From positions 124,001-188,000 of the forward strand of contig JAWKZP010000006.1 of the NCBI GenBank assembly GCA_041395905.1: 64,000 nucleotides of DNA. Reading direction: 5' to 3'. The DNA comes from UBA7803 sp041395905 (GTDB lineage: Bacteria > Pseudomonadota > Gammaproteobacteria > Pseudomonadales > Azotimanducaceae). Shown piece by piece: positions 42,867 through 51,410 of this stretch (within the stretch, counting starts at the first letter, position 1; every line of letters begins with the position of its first letter). A program made the position numbers and the translations under genes. Under the pieces are notes generated by a model. The model worked only from the letters and a program-made list of their open reading frames with translations. It did not search any database and was not told where the DNA came from.

Positions 42867-44168
42867 GTGGTGAAGAGAACCGGGCTTCGGGCCAAGCTGG
42901 TTCGCGTGTTCGCGATCCAGGTAGGAATCGTCAGCATCGCCACCCTGGTGGGCATCTACGTTGCCAACACGCTCATCGTCGATCTGATCCTGCGCGAGGG
43001 TCTGGAGACCGAAGCCCAATACTACTGGGACCGCTACGCCGCGAACCCGGACGCCAGCCTGCCCGATACCTCCAACATGCGCAGCTACATGGCCGTGGGT
43101 GGCGACCTCCACACGGTGCCGGATTATCTCCGCGACATGCCTGCCGACGGCCAGGTACGTTCCGTGGAGGACGATACCAAGCTGGTGCATGTCTCCGCCC
43201 GAGGCGACCACGTGCTCTACCTGGTATGGGCCAAGGCGCAGATCTACAACATCGCGTTCTTCTTCGGCATCGTGCCGCTCACGGTGGTGCTGCTGGTGAT
43301 CTACGGGCTGGCTTTCCTCGCCTACCGGCTTTCGCAACGTGCCATCTCGCCGATAATCCGGCTGGCCCGCTACCTCGACGAGTTCGATTTCGAGCAGAGC
43401 CGGGAGCGCAGCATCGATGTGGATCTCGGTGGCCTGCGCGAGATCGCGGACGCCGAGGTGGCGGCCATGATCGAAGCGCTCGATGCCTTCAACCAGCGAC
43501 TCAATGCCTTCGTAGAGCGGGAGCGCGAATTCACCCGTGACGCCGGCCACGAGCTGCGCACGCCGGTGTCGGTGTTCAAGGGCTCGCTGGATCTGCTGGA
43601 GCAGAACTCCGATCGGCCGCGCGCCGAGCAGAACGCCCTGCGCCGTATGCGCCGTACGGTGGAGGACATGGAAGCGCTGCTCGAGACGCTGCTGCTGCTT
43701 GCCCGGGGCAACGAGGTCGAGACCCCGAAGGAGGACATCGTGGTCAACGACCTGGTGGCGGCGCAGGTGGATCTTCTGCAGCCGCTGGCTGAGCGAGCGG
43801 GCAATTCAGTGACCCTGCACGAGAATGCGGAGCTGCGGGTGCGTGCGCCCGCCAAGGTGGTGGAGATCGTGATCGGAAACCTGGTACGCAATGCCATCAA
43901 CTATACCCAGGGAGGCAAGGTCGACATCACCATCACCGCAACTGGCGTGCGCGTCGAGGACACCGGCGTGGGCATGTCCCGGGAACAGCTGGCGAACGCG
44001 TTCGAACCGTTCTACCGGGCCGACGAAAGCCGTGGGCTGACCCGTGGCCACGGCCTGGGGCTTTCCATCGTCAAACGGCTGGTGCGGCAGTTCGGCTGGG
44101 GGATTTCCGCGCACAGCCGTCCCGGCGAGGGGACGGCCATGGAAGTGAGGTTTGTGCCGGTAACCTGA
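42867..44168 (+). CDS. Two-component sensor histidine kinase, no adjacent regulator
   Basis: The 433-residue kinase has two membrane helices (about 13-38 and 128-152) around a periplasmic sensor of about 90 residues, then a dimerisation domain with phospho-acceptor H228 (GHELRTP) and an ATPase domain with NLVRNAINYT, VEDTGVGM and GHGLGLSIV. No response regulator gene lies anywhere in the window. It starts 33 bases after the lipid operon (GTG at 42867 or 42870) and is probably its last gene, so it may sense membrane or redox state. Confidence 0.93.
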   Translation: MVKRTGLRAKLVRVFAIQVGIVSIATLVGIYVANTLIVDLILREGLETEAQYYWDRYAANPDASLPDTSNMRSYMAVGGDLHTVPDYLRDMPADGQVRSVEDDTKLVHVSARGDHVLYLVWAKAQIYNIAFFFGIVPLTVVLLVIYGLAFLAYRLSQRAISPIIRLARYLDEFDFEQSRERSIDVDLGGLREIADAEVAAMIEALDAFNQRLNAFVEREREFTRDAGHELRTPVSVFKGSLDLLEQNSDRPRAEQNALRRMRRTVEDMEALLETLLLLARGNEVETPKEDIVVNDLVAAQVDLLQPLAERAGNSVTLHENAELRVRAPAKVVEIVIGNLVRNAINYTQGGKVDITITATGVRVEDTGVGMSREQLANAFEPFYRADESRGLTRGHGLGLSIVKRLVRQFGWGISAHSRPGEGTAMEVRFVPVT

Positions 44169-44182
44169 AACGCCGGGCGAGA

Positions 44183-45133
44183 TCAGGGAATCGGCAGGTA
44201 GCCGCCGTCGACGCCCTTGGTGACGATGCTCACTGCGTTGTGCGCGTGCAGGCTCTCGTGATGCTCGATGCGCACCCAGAAGTCGGCGAAGCGCGCGTCG
44301 CCGTTCAATGCGCTCTGCAGCTTGCGTCCCGCGTCCTCGCAGAACATCAGGTTCTGCCCGTTGCGCAGCGCGAATTCCTGCTCGTCTTCCCGCTTCACCG
44401 CGGTCTGCACCGGCGTTCCCAGAGCGTCCTCCAGGCGCCGGATGAGGGCGCGAATGGGCAGTTCGGTCACGTCGTCCGCCAGGCGGGTCTTCACCTTCGC
44501 GTAGCTGCGCTGGCTGTGCGGCGTGGCGACGATGCCCTCCTCGCTGCCCAGGAAGGCTTTGACGCGCTCGAGGGTCAGGTCCTCGTCGGTTCGGAACTGT
44601 TCGCTGAAGGCGCGCTGAATCAGCTGCCGGGCGAGCGCCGCGGAGCAGGGGCAGGTGCTCGAGTAGGTCACCTCGACGCCGAGCTCGAGATGGACCTCGC
44701 CATCGATCAGCTGACCGGTGAGGGTCACCGGATAGCTGCTCCAGCCTTCATTGTCGGAGAGCAGCGCCGGCTGGCGGATGTCGTGGGTGAACTGGAACTG
44801 CACCAGCGCGCGGGTGCTGAGATCGGCGTGCGAGCTGTGCAGGGCGCCCAGCAGCATCTTCATGCCAGGCACCGACAACGGCCGCGTCCTCGCGTGCTCA
44901 TCGAGCAGCAGGTACAGGCGTGACATGTGAATGCCCTTGGCCAGCGGATCGTTCAGATCCACGTAGACCTGCACCGTCGCCTGCACCCGGTGGGTTTCAC
45001 CGCCGTCGCGTACGAGCACCGGTTGGTGAATGTCGCTCATGCCTACCCAGTCGAGAGTGCCCTGGGGTTTCAGGTGCGGGCGCCCGGCAATGTCGGGCAT
45101 GTCGTGCAGGTCGGCTGGCAGGGGGGTGCTCAT
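44183..45133 (-). CDS. folE2: GTP cyclohydrolase FolE2 (type IB)
   Basis: FolE2 makes dihydroneopterin triphosphate for folate or queuosine synthesis and, unlike FolE, does not depend on zinc alone. The catalytic cysteine lies in SSTCPCSAA (C161), and 'GMSDIHQPVLV' near the start and 'ATPHSQRSYAKVKT' are family markers. 316 residues from the ATG at 45133, which is preceded by weak purine-rich sequence. I looked for a Zur operator upstream and found none. It faces the kinase gene tail to tail with 14 bases between. Confidence 0.95.
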   Translation of the reverse strand: MSTPLPADLHDMPDIAGRPHLKPQGTLDWVGMSDIHQPVLVRDGGETHRVQATVQVYVDLNDPLAKGIHMSRLYLLLDEHARTRPLSVPGMKMLLGALHSSHADLSTRALVQFQFTHDIRQPALLSDNEGWSSYPVTLTGQLIDGEVHLELGVEVTYSSTCPCSAALARQLIQRAFSEQFRTDEDLTLERVKAFLGSEEGIVATPHSQRSYAKVKTRLADDVTELPIRALIRRLEDALGTPVQTAVKREDEQEFALRNGQNLMFCEDAGRKLQSALNGDARFADFWVRIEHHESLHAHNAVSIVTKGVDGGYLPIP

Positions 45134-45236
45134 CGCTGTCGTTCCAATCCGTTGTTCGGATCGAGAGTAGATGCCGGCCGTCGTGAAGCACGTGTGAAAT
45201 GCCGGTGAACATGCGGTGACCGCGTGCCGAACTGCG

Positions 45237-45893
45237 TCAGCCCGCCTGACCAAGCTGCCCGAGCCAATGGTGGCCCGGGTGTATCAGCGTGAGCGCGGCG
45301 GCCAGCCAGGCGCGCGCGGCAGCACCCAGCGCCGGCAGGCTGACGGCAAAGTCGGCTTCGTCCTTGGGGCGGGGCGACCTGGCTTTGAACAGCAGCACCG
45401 CTTCGGGTTTCAGATAGGGGATACCGTCGCGCCGTTGCGTGATCTCGCCGCGCGGCGCCTGAATGCGGTGGTCGCGTCGGAAGATCCAGGTGTGCGCGTC
45501 GCCAGGATCCAGCATGAGGTCCAGACGCCAGCTGCCGGCCGCGGGGTCGAGCACCCAGCACTGGTGGCGGTCCGCAGGCGGCAACCGGCCGGGGGCCAGC
45601 CGGCGCACTTCGCCCTGGCCGACCGTTCGCAGCTCGAAGCCGGCGAGATGGCCGCGCATGGCCGAAAAGCCGCTGCGCGGGAGCGTCAGCTCGATGTCGG
45701 CATGCGATCGGGTCTGCCGGCCGAACCAGACGTCGATGGCCCAGCCGCCCACGAGGCACCAGGGTGTCGCGACACCGGCGAGGCGCTTCGTCACCTCTTC
45801 GGGCGTCCAGGGCATCCAGGCCTCGAGCCCGGGACCGTCCCAGCGCGGCGCGGCGTCCGCAGCCCGTGCGCCACCTTGTGATTCGGGTTTCAC
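45237..45893 (-). CDS. Nucleotidyltransferase of the ANT/Lin-like family
   Basis: The segment WCLVGGWAIDVWFGRQTR, followed by HADIELTL, is the nucleotidyltransferase core (GG...D.E) of aminoglycoside 2''-adenylyltransferase and lincosamide nucleotidyltransferase relatives. The third acidic residue lies in RLDLMLDPGDA, and KPEAVLLFKAR with KDEADF follows as in that group. 218 residues. Most chromosomal members have unknown substrates, so drug resistance is only possible. The GTG start overlaps the stop of the upstream DUF4180 gene by 4 bases. Confidence 0.78.
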   Translation of the reverse strand: MKPESQGGARAADAAPRWDGPGLEAWMPWTPEEVTKRLAGVATPWCLVGGWAIDVWFGRQTRSHADIELTLPRSGFSAMRGHLAGFELRTVGQGEVRRLAPGRLPPADRHQCWVLDPAAGSWRLDLMLDPGDAHTWIFRRDHRIQAPRGEITQRRDGIPYLKPEAVLLFKARSPRPKDEADFAVSLPALGAAARAWLAAALTLIHPGHHWLGQLGQAG

Positions 45894-46246
45894 GTCTCCC
45901 GTTCCGCTGGCTCGAGCCAGGCCCGAGCAGCTTCGATGGTCGTGAAGAAGCGGATGCTCGGGTGCCTGCGGTGATCGCGCACGAGCTCCGTGACGCGCTC
46001 GCCGTAGCCGTGGTCGTCGCTGATCACGATGGCGATCGGAAAGCCGTAGTTGATCAGCTTCTGAAACACCTCCCCGGCGATGCGGTTGCGCAGGTCGAAG
46101 AACTCTGGATGCAGCTCGTCAGGCGTGAAGATGCAGCCCGGCAGCCCCGAGGCAATCACGTCCAGTGCATCGCGCTCGGAATGCAGCTTCAGGTTCGAAT
46201 CTTTTGCCAGCAGCGATGACACCGGTCGGCCTCCCAGTCGATCCAT
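45890..46246 (-). CDS. DUF4180 family protein
   Basis: A 118-residue soluble protein resembling DUF4180: 'DALDVIASGLPGCIFTPDEL', 'PEFFDLRNRIAGEVFQKLIN' and 'RFFTTIEAARAWL'. Function unknown. It precedes and overlaps the nucleotidyltransferase gene, so the two form a small operon. ATG at 46246. Confidence 0.85.
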   Translation of the reverse strand: MDRLGGRPVSSLLAKDSNLKLHSERDALDVIASGLPGCIFTPDELHPEFFDLRNRIAGEVFQKLINYGFPIAIVISDDHGYGERVTELVRDHRRHPSIRFFTTIEAARAWLEPAERET

Positions 46247-46256
46247 TCCCAGTTGC

Positions 46257-46685
46257 TCATTGGTACGTTGTTCCCTGGTGTTTCAGCCAGCCGGCAACGT
46301 GTCGGCCCTGCGGGTCGTCGTGCGTCCAGTGAATCACGCCGCCGCGTGCGTTCCACTCGTACTCGCCGGAGAACTCTACCGTGTCGCCTTCGCGCAGCGA
46401 CGCGATGCGCGGTGCCAGATCGATATTATGGGCGACGAGCAGGCTCTGACCCGAGTTCAGCCGCAGAATGAACCGCTGATGGCGACTGCCGTCGCGGTCG
46501 TCGGGCAGTATCCGCTCGACGGTGCCGCGCCCGGCCACCTGCAGGTCGCTGGTGTGATTGCGGTAGGCCGTCGCAATGGTCGAATCGCCCGCGCCGGTGA
46601 CATTCAGGACAGCGCGGCCGCCGAGCTGGGTCCAGCCCGTGTAGACCAGAAACGCGACGAGCGCGATCGATGCGACTCTTCTCAT
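46257..46685 (-). CDS. DUF3465 exported protein
   Basis: The product (142 residues) has an N-terminal signal peptide or anchor (about 3-20), and an OB-like domain with 'VAGRGTVERILPDDRDGSRH', 'QRFILRLNSGQSLLVAHNID' and 'EFSGEYEWNARGGVIHWTHD', which is characteristic of DUF3465. It may bind DNA or another ligand, but nothing is proven for the family as far as I know. GGGGAGC seven bases before the ATG at 46685 fixes the start. It lies 10 bases upstream of the DUF4180 gene. Confidence 0.88.
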   Translation of the reverse strand: MRRVASIALVAFLVYTGWTQLGGRAVLNVTGAGDSTIATAYRNHTSDLQVAGRGTVERILPDDRDGSRHQRFILRLNSGQSLLVAHNIDLAPRIASLREGDTVEFSGEYEWNARGGVIHWTHDDPQGRHVAGWLKHQGTTYQ

Positions 46686-46749
46686 GGTTCTGCTCCCCGC
46701 GCCGTCGAGCGGTCCGGCGCTGCGAACGCCGGGCATCCCAGCCCCCTCG

Positions 46750-47649
46750 TCACCGCCAGGCGCTGGACTCGGCGAGGACCTCGGCAATCACCTGCCTGGA
46801 ATTGTCGACGATCGCCGGGTTGCTGTCGCGGTAGTAAGGAAGCGCGATCAGCGCGATGGACAGCGCCCAGCCGCGGCCCCTGGCCCAGGTTGCGTCGTCC
46901 GCCGCCAGGGTAGTGCGGAAGAGCTCGCGGCTGCTGCCGGCGAGCAGATTCCAGGCGACGATCGTGTCACACGCCGGGTCACCCACGGCGAGGCCGCCGA
47001 AGTCGATGACCGCGCTCAGCTGCCCGTTGACTGCCAGCAGGTTGCCGGCATGAATGTCGCCATGCACCCAGACGGGTGGGCGCGACCATGGCGGGACGTC
47101 GAGCGCCGCCTGCCATGCCGATGTAACTGCGGCGGCGTTCACCTCGCCCCGGAGCGCTTCGATGGCCCTGCGAACCAGCCGATCTCGCTCGGCCAGGGCG
47201 TTGCCGCGGTAAAAGTTGTGGACCCCGGGCGGCGGTCCGTCGCTGCCGTCGAGCGCCTGCAGCGCGCGGACGAATCGCGCAAGCTGCAGCGCAGCGCCGG
47301 ACAGATCGGCAACGGGCTGCGCCGTGAGGCTCTCGCCATCGAGCCAGGCGTACACCGACCAGTGCCAGGGGTAGCCGTCGGCGGGGCGCCCCATGGCCAC
47401 GGGCCTGGGGATCTCGAGCGGAAGCGTGGGTGCCAGCAGCGGCAGCCAGCGCTGTTCCTTGGCTACCTGGGCTGCGGCCCACTCGACGCGGGGCAGACGG
47501 ATGACCAGCTCCGTTCCCAGGCGGAACAGCGCGTTGTCCGTCCCAGCGGACGCTACGCGGCTGAGGGGCAGGTGCGCCCACTGGGGAAACTGTCCGGACA
47601 CCAGCCGGTGGGCCAGAGTCCTGTCGATTTCCGCTTCGCCCGGGTGCAT
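46750..47649 (-). CDS. Aminoglycoside phosphotransferase (APH) family kinase
   Basis: The 299-residue protein has the APH fold: 'ASAGTDNALFRLGTELVIRL' is the nucleotide-binding strand pair, WVHGDIHAGNLL the catalytic loop and VIDFGGLAVGDPACD the metal loop. Such proteins phosphorylate antibiotics or small metabolites; the sequence does not tell which. The ATG at 47649 is the only good start. It lies between the DUF3465 gene and a remnant gene, on the same strand as both. Confidence 0.88.
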   Translation of the reverse strand: MHPGEAEIDRTLAHRLVSGQFPQWAHLPLSRVASAGTDNALFRLGTELVIRLPRVEWAAAQVAKEQRWLPLLAPTLPLEIPRPVAMGRPADGYPWHWSVYAWLDGESLTAQPVADLSGAALQLARFVRALQALDGSDGPPPGVHNFYRGNALAERDRLVRRAIEALRGEVNAAAVTSAWQAALDVPPWSRPPVWVHGDIHAGNLLAVNGQLSAVIDFGGLAVGDPACDTIVAWNLLAGSSRELFRTTLAADDATWARGRGWALSIALIALPYYRDSNPAIVDNSRQVIAEVLAESSAWR

Positions 47650-47658
47650 CTGCGCGCC

Positions 47659-47853
47659 TCAGATCGGACCTGTCGGTGAAGCGGCGATGGGCGTGCCCTG
47701 GCGGAACCTGACGCGCCAGGTGCCCTCCTGCTGCTGCCAGGTGGCGCAGCGCCGCGAGCGGACTCCCCCATCTGAAACCGTGGTGACGGTCGTCAGCGCC
47801 ACGCCCGGTGCCAGCAGACGTCGCTCCAGTAGTTCCAACAGCGCATTGTCCAT
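47659..47853 (-). pseudogene. Remnant of a DUF4440/NTF2-like gene
   Basis: A 64-residue frame that opens 'MDNALLELLERRLL' like the first helix of DUF4440 proteins and then jumps to what looks like their last strands: 'VALTTVTTVSDGGVRSRRCA', 'TWQQQEGTWRVRFRQGTPI'. Intact members have about 120-130 residues, so the middle seems deleted in frame. It ends 9 bases before the APH-like gene start. It could still be translated. Confidence 0.55.
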
Positions 47854-48045
47854 TCGGGCTCCTCTGCCGCAGGGCTCCGTGCGCCGGTCAGCGCGGGTTC
47901 AGGAAGTGCCGGCGATGATCGACGGGCGACAGTTTAGGCACGCTGCGGGTGCGGTGCGACACAACTGCCCCATGTTGCTTGCGGTATGATCCGCGCACGC
48001 TGATCAATCGTACCCGGCGCAGTTGCCCCGAAGGAGTGGGCTGCA

Positions 48046-50886
48046 ATGAGCACCCTGTACAAGATTCTCGTCGGCATCGTTGCCGCAGCGCTGCTGATTT
48101 TCACTGTTCTCGCGGTGGCGGTCGCGGTTCTGTTCGAGCCGGACGACTACCGTCCCTACCTCGTGAGCGCCGTCGAACGGGCGACCGGTCGCGACTTTGC
48201 GCTCTCCGGCGACCTGGGCTTGAAGCTGTTTCCCTGCTGCGGTGTCAGCGTCGGCACGGCAACGCTCGGCAACCCGGAGGGATTTCCCGAAGGAGCGTTT
48301 GCCAGCATCGAATCTGCGACTCTGAGCCTCAAGATCTGGCCGCTGATCGCCCGTCGTGAGGTTCAGATCGGCACCGTGACGCTCGATGGTCTGGACGTGC
48401 GTCTGCTGCGTCTGGCCGATGGTCGCGGCAACTGGGAATTCGCGGAAGGCGCCGCAGAGCAGGCGCCAGCACCCGAGGCCGGCTCGTCGGTTGCCTCGCT
48501 CACCATCGATGGCCTCGTCGCGCGCAACGGCAAGGTCGTATTCACGGATCAGGCGGCCGGCACCAGCTATACGGCGAGCGACATCCGAGTCGACGCTGGC
48601 GCGCTCGGTACCGACGCGCCGGTGCCGGTGAGCCTGTCTCTGAGCGCGACCGATGCAGGTGGTATGACGGCAACGCTGGCGCTGGATACGGTTGCGCAGG
48701 TCGTCGGCTCGGCGATCCGCCTGCAGGCGCCGCGGCTGAGCGTGGACGTTGCCGGCGATGCGATTCCAGGAGGCCAGGCGCGGGCGGAGGTGAACGCCGC
48801 CGACATCGGATACGACACCGAGAGCTCTGTTGCTACCATGTCGGCGCTGACGGCGGATCTCATGCTGACTGGCACGTGCGTGCACCTCACGGGCGAGGCT
48901 CGCGCGGGTGCCGACTCGACGACTGCCAGCGGTACGTTCGAGGTCAAGGAAGGCTCGCCACGGCAGCTGCTGGAAGCGATGCCCGATCCGGGATACCTGC
49001 CCGCGGACGCGAAAGCACTCGATCGGCTGAGCGGCACGGGTAACTGGGCGCTGACGGCAACCAGTCTGAGCCTGCGCGACCTGCGCCTGCAGCTGGACGA
49101 TACGGCCATCACGGGGTCTGGGGCCGTAACGGACTTCGAGCGCGGCGCGCTCAGCTTCGATCTCGGCTTTGATCTCGGCTTGGATCGGCTCGACGTGGAT
49201 CGGTATCTGCCGGCAGGCGGGGGCCAACCTGCCGCCGCCAGCGTTGCGGCTGCGGAACCCACGGTGGTCCCGTTCGCTACGCTGCGAGCCCTGCCGGTCA
49301 AAGGAAACCTCAAGGTGCAGCAGCTGCGCGTTTCCGGCATCGACGTGACGGCGCTGCAGGCTGATCTCACCAATGACGCTGCCGCGACCAAGCTGAACGT
49401 GACCGGCCAGCTCCTGGGGGGGCGATTGACCCTCAACGGGGCCGGCAATCCGTCTGCCGAGGAGCCAGCGCTGTCCGGCCGTCTGGAGCTGCAGGGCGTT
49501 TCTCCCAGGGCCGCGTTGAGCGCGCTCGGAGAAGCTCCCGCGACCGCGGATCCTGCCGCGCTGAGCAGCCTCTCCGGATCGACGCGCTGGCGTCTCGGCA
49601 GCCGCAGCCTCGATCTCGAGCAGATGAGCTGGCAGCTCGATTCGACTCGGCTGACCGGCAAGCTGGGCATCAACGACTTCGATGAGCCGGCCGCTCGCTT
49701 CGAGCTGGCGCTGGACAGCATGGATCTCGACGGCTATCTGGCTCCGGATCAGGGTGACGCCGGGTCTGCGGCGACCACGGATACCGAGATTCCTGTGGAG
49801 CTGATCCGCGGGCTCGACCTCGCCGGTCACCTCACGGCTGGTGCCCTGAGCGTGGCCGGATTACGGCTGCAGAATCTGGACGCCGGCGTGACCGCCAGCA
49901 ATGGCGTGCTGCGTCTGGAACCACTGCGTGCAGACCTCTACGGGGGCACCTATCAGGGCAGCATCCGCATCGACGCGACCGGTCCCAGGGCGCAGCTGAG
50001 TCTCGATCAGCAGATAAGCGCGGTGCAGGTGGGCGATCTGCTGAACAGCCTGGTCGGCGCGCAGAATCTGGTGGGTTCGGTTTCGATGCAGCTCAAAGGC
50101 AACGGATCAGGAAACACCCAGTCCGAGCTGCTCAAGGCGCTGGGCGGCGATTTCTCGTTCAAGCTGAGCGATGGGGTCTACCGCGGCATGGACATCGCCT
50201 ATGAGATTCAGAATGCGCAGTCGATGCTGAAGCGCGAACCGCCACCAGATCGACCGAACCTGAAGGAGACGCCTATAAAGGCCTTGGCATTCAGCGGCTC
50301 CATAGTCGACGGCGTGTTCGGCAGCGACAACCTCACGGCCGAAATCCCCTACCTCCGGCTCGCGGGCAAGGGCGGCGTCAATCTGATCGAGCGCACCCTC
50401 GACTACAAGCTCGATGCCCGGGTCGTGAAGGCTGCGGACGCAGCGGGCGCCGCGTCGCGGCTGCAGGAGCTGGCCAACTCGGTGATTCCGCTCACCATCA
50501 AAGGTCCGCTGACGGAGCCCAAGGTGCGCGTGGACCTGCAGGGCCTGATCACGGAGACCGTGAAGGAAAAGGCCCGCGACGTGCTGCTGAAGAAGCTGCT
50601 GGGCGCGCCCGAGGCACCGGCAGCGCCCACCCCGTCGGCGACCGAAGCGGCTCCGGCGGCGGCGCAGGACAACCGGACGGCGCCGGACGCTGGGTCTGCA
50701 TCGGCCGCGGCCCGCGCGCAAACCGAGCAGACGCCGCCTGCGTCAGCGCAGACGCCGGCCGCGCCCGCGCCTGCGGCGGAAACCGAACAGACGCCGACGA
50801 CGGAGCCCGAGCAGAAACAGGAGGAACCATCGCCCAAGGATCTGCTGAAGCGCAGTCTGCGCGATCTGCTGAAGAAACCGGAGTAA
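48046..50886 (+). CDS. AsmA family protein
   Basis: A large envelope protein with one N-terminal inner-membrane anchor (about 6-30) and a long beta-rich periplasmic body. 'DYRPYLVSAVERATGRDFAL' and 'LFPCCGVSVGTATLGNPEGF' belong to the AsmA N-terminal domain, and the C-terminal 'LGGDFSFKLSDGVYRGMDI' with 'GVNLIERTLDYKLDARVV' to the AsmA C-terminal domain. Such proteins are bridge-like and linked to phospholipid transport to the outer membrane. A Pro/Ala/Gln-rich tail of about 110 residues closes it. TATGAT at 47985-47990 may be its -10 box. Confidence 0.93.
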   Translation: MSTLYKILVGIVAAALLIFTVLAVAVAVLFEPDDYRPYLVSAVERATGRDFALSGDLGLKLFPCCGVSVGTATLGNPEGFPEGAFASIESATLSLKIWPLIARREVQIGTVTLDGLDVRLLRLADGRGNWEFAEGAAEQAPAPEAGSSVASLTIDGLVARNGKVVFTDQAAGTSYTASDIRVDAGALGTDAPVPVSLSLSATDAGGMTATLALDTVAQVVGSAIRLQAPRLSVDVAGDAIPGGQARAEVNAADIGYDTESSVATMSALTADLMLTGTCVHLTGEARAGADSTTASGTFEVKEGSPRQLLEAMPDPGYLPADAKALDRLSGTGNWALTATSLSLRDLRLQLDDTAITGSGAVTDFERGALSFDLGFDLGLDRLDVDRYLPAGGGQPAAASVAAAEPTVVPFATLRALPVKGNLKVQQLRVSGIDVTALQADLTNDAAATKLNVTGQLLGGRLTLNGAGNPSAEEPALSGRLELQGVSPRAALSALGEAPATADPAALSSLSGSTRWRLGSRSLDLEQMSWQLDSTRLTGKLGINDFDEPAARFELALDSMDLDGYLAPDQGDAGSAATTDTEIPVELIRGLDLAGHLTAGALSVAGLRLQNLDAGVTASNGVLRLEPLRADLYGGTYQGSIRIDATGPRAQLSLDQQISAVQVGDLLNSLVGAQNLVGSVSMQLKGNGSGNTQSELLKALGGDFSFKLSDGVYRGMDIAYEIQNAQSMLKREPPPDRPNLKETPIKALAFSGSIVDGVFGSDNLTAEIPYLRLAGKGGVNLIERTLDYKLDARVVKAADAAGAASRLQELANSVIPLTIKGPLTEPKVRVDLQGLITETVKEKARDVLLKKLLGAPEAPAAPTPSATEAAPAAAQDNRTAPDAGSASAAARAQTEQTPPASAQTPAAPAPAAETEQTPTTEPEQKQEEPSPKDLLKRSLRDLLKKPE

Positions 50887-50911
50887 CGGCCCGCGTGCTC
50901 CAGAGCTGTCG

Positions 50912-51334
50912 ATGAGCGAACTGGAAGCGCTTGCGCGCGCCCTCGCCAGCGACGAAACCATTGACATCGTCACCACCGGTGCGAAGACGGGTCGGCGCCG
51001 CACGACGGAGATCTGGTTCCGCAACCTGGCTGGCAGAATCATCATCTGCGGAACACCGTCCGCGAACGGCGGAGCAGGACCCAGAAGCAGAAGGGATTGG
51101 CTCGCCAACCTGATCGCACACCCGGAGTTCGAATTCTGTCTCAAGGAATCCGTCTGCAAATGCCTGCCCGCCCGGGCGACGGTGATTCGAGACGTCGCAG
51201 ATCGGCGTGCGATCATGAGCGCGCCCCAGACCGCCTGGTACCGCAATCAGGGATTCTCGCTGGACGATCTGGTGACGGGCTCTCCCATCGTCGAGGTGCG
51301 ATTCATCGGTGGCTATGCGGCGCTCAACCGTTGA
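50912..51334 (+). CDS. Deazaflavin-dependent nitroreductase-like protein (first)
   Basis: The 140-residue protein resembles the split-barrel deazaflavin-dependent oxidoreductases (DUF385/Ddn group): 'IDIVTTGAKTGRRRTTEIWF' and 'WLANLIAHPEFEFCLKE' are typical. In actinobacteria these use F420; in proteobacteria the cofactor is often unclear. The gene starts 25 bases after the AsmA gene, so it may be expressed with it. Confidence 0.8.
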   Translation: MSELEALARALASDETIDIVTTGAKTGRRRTTEIWFRNLAGRIIICGTPSANGGAGPRSRRDWLANLIAHPEFEFCLKESVCKCLPARATVIRDVADRRAIMSAPQTAWYRNQGFSLDDLVTGSPIVEVRFIGGYAALNR

Positions 51335-51410
51335 GCGGGTGTCGCCTGCCTCGTCGGACACCGTCGCGACACACTCGTGCCGCGGGTCAAGCAGATCGGC
51401 CGGCTCACCA

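Noticed and set aside
45134..45236. Zur operator upstream of folE2
   Set aside because: FolE2 genes are often zinc-regulated, but no palindromic A/T-rich Zur-like box is present in the 103 bases upstream.
46185..46205. tRNA T-loop-like GGTTCGAAT
   Set aside because: It lies inside the DUF4180 coding frame and no acceptor stem, anticodon arm or D arm surrounds it.
48004..49830. 608-codon minus-strand frame opposite the AsmA gene
   Set aside because: Antisense shadow with Arg/Gln-rich composition; the AsmA frame has all family features.
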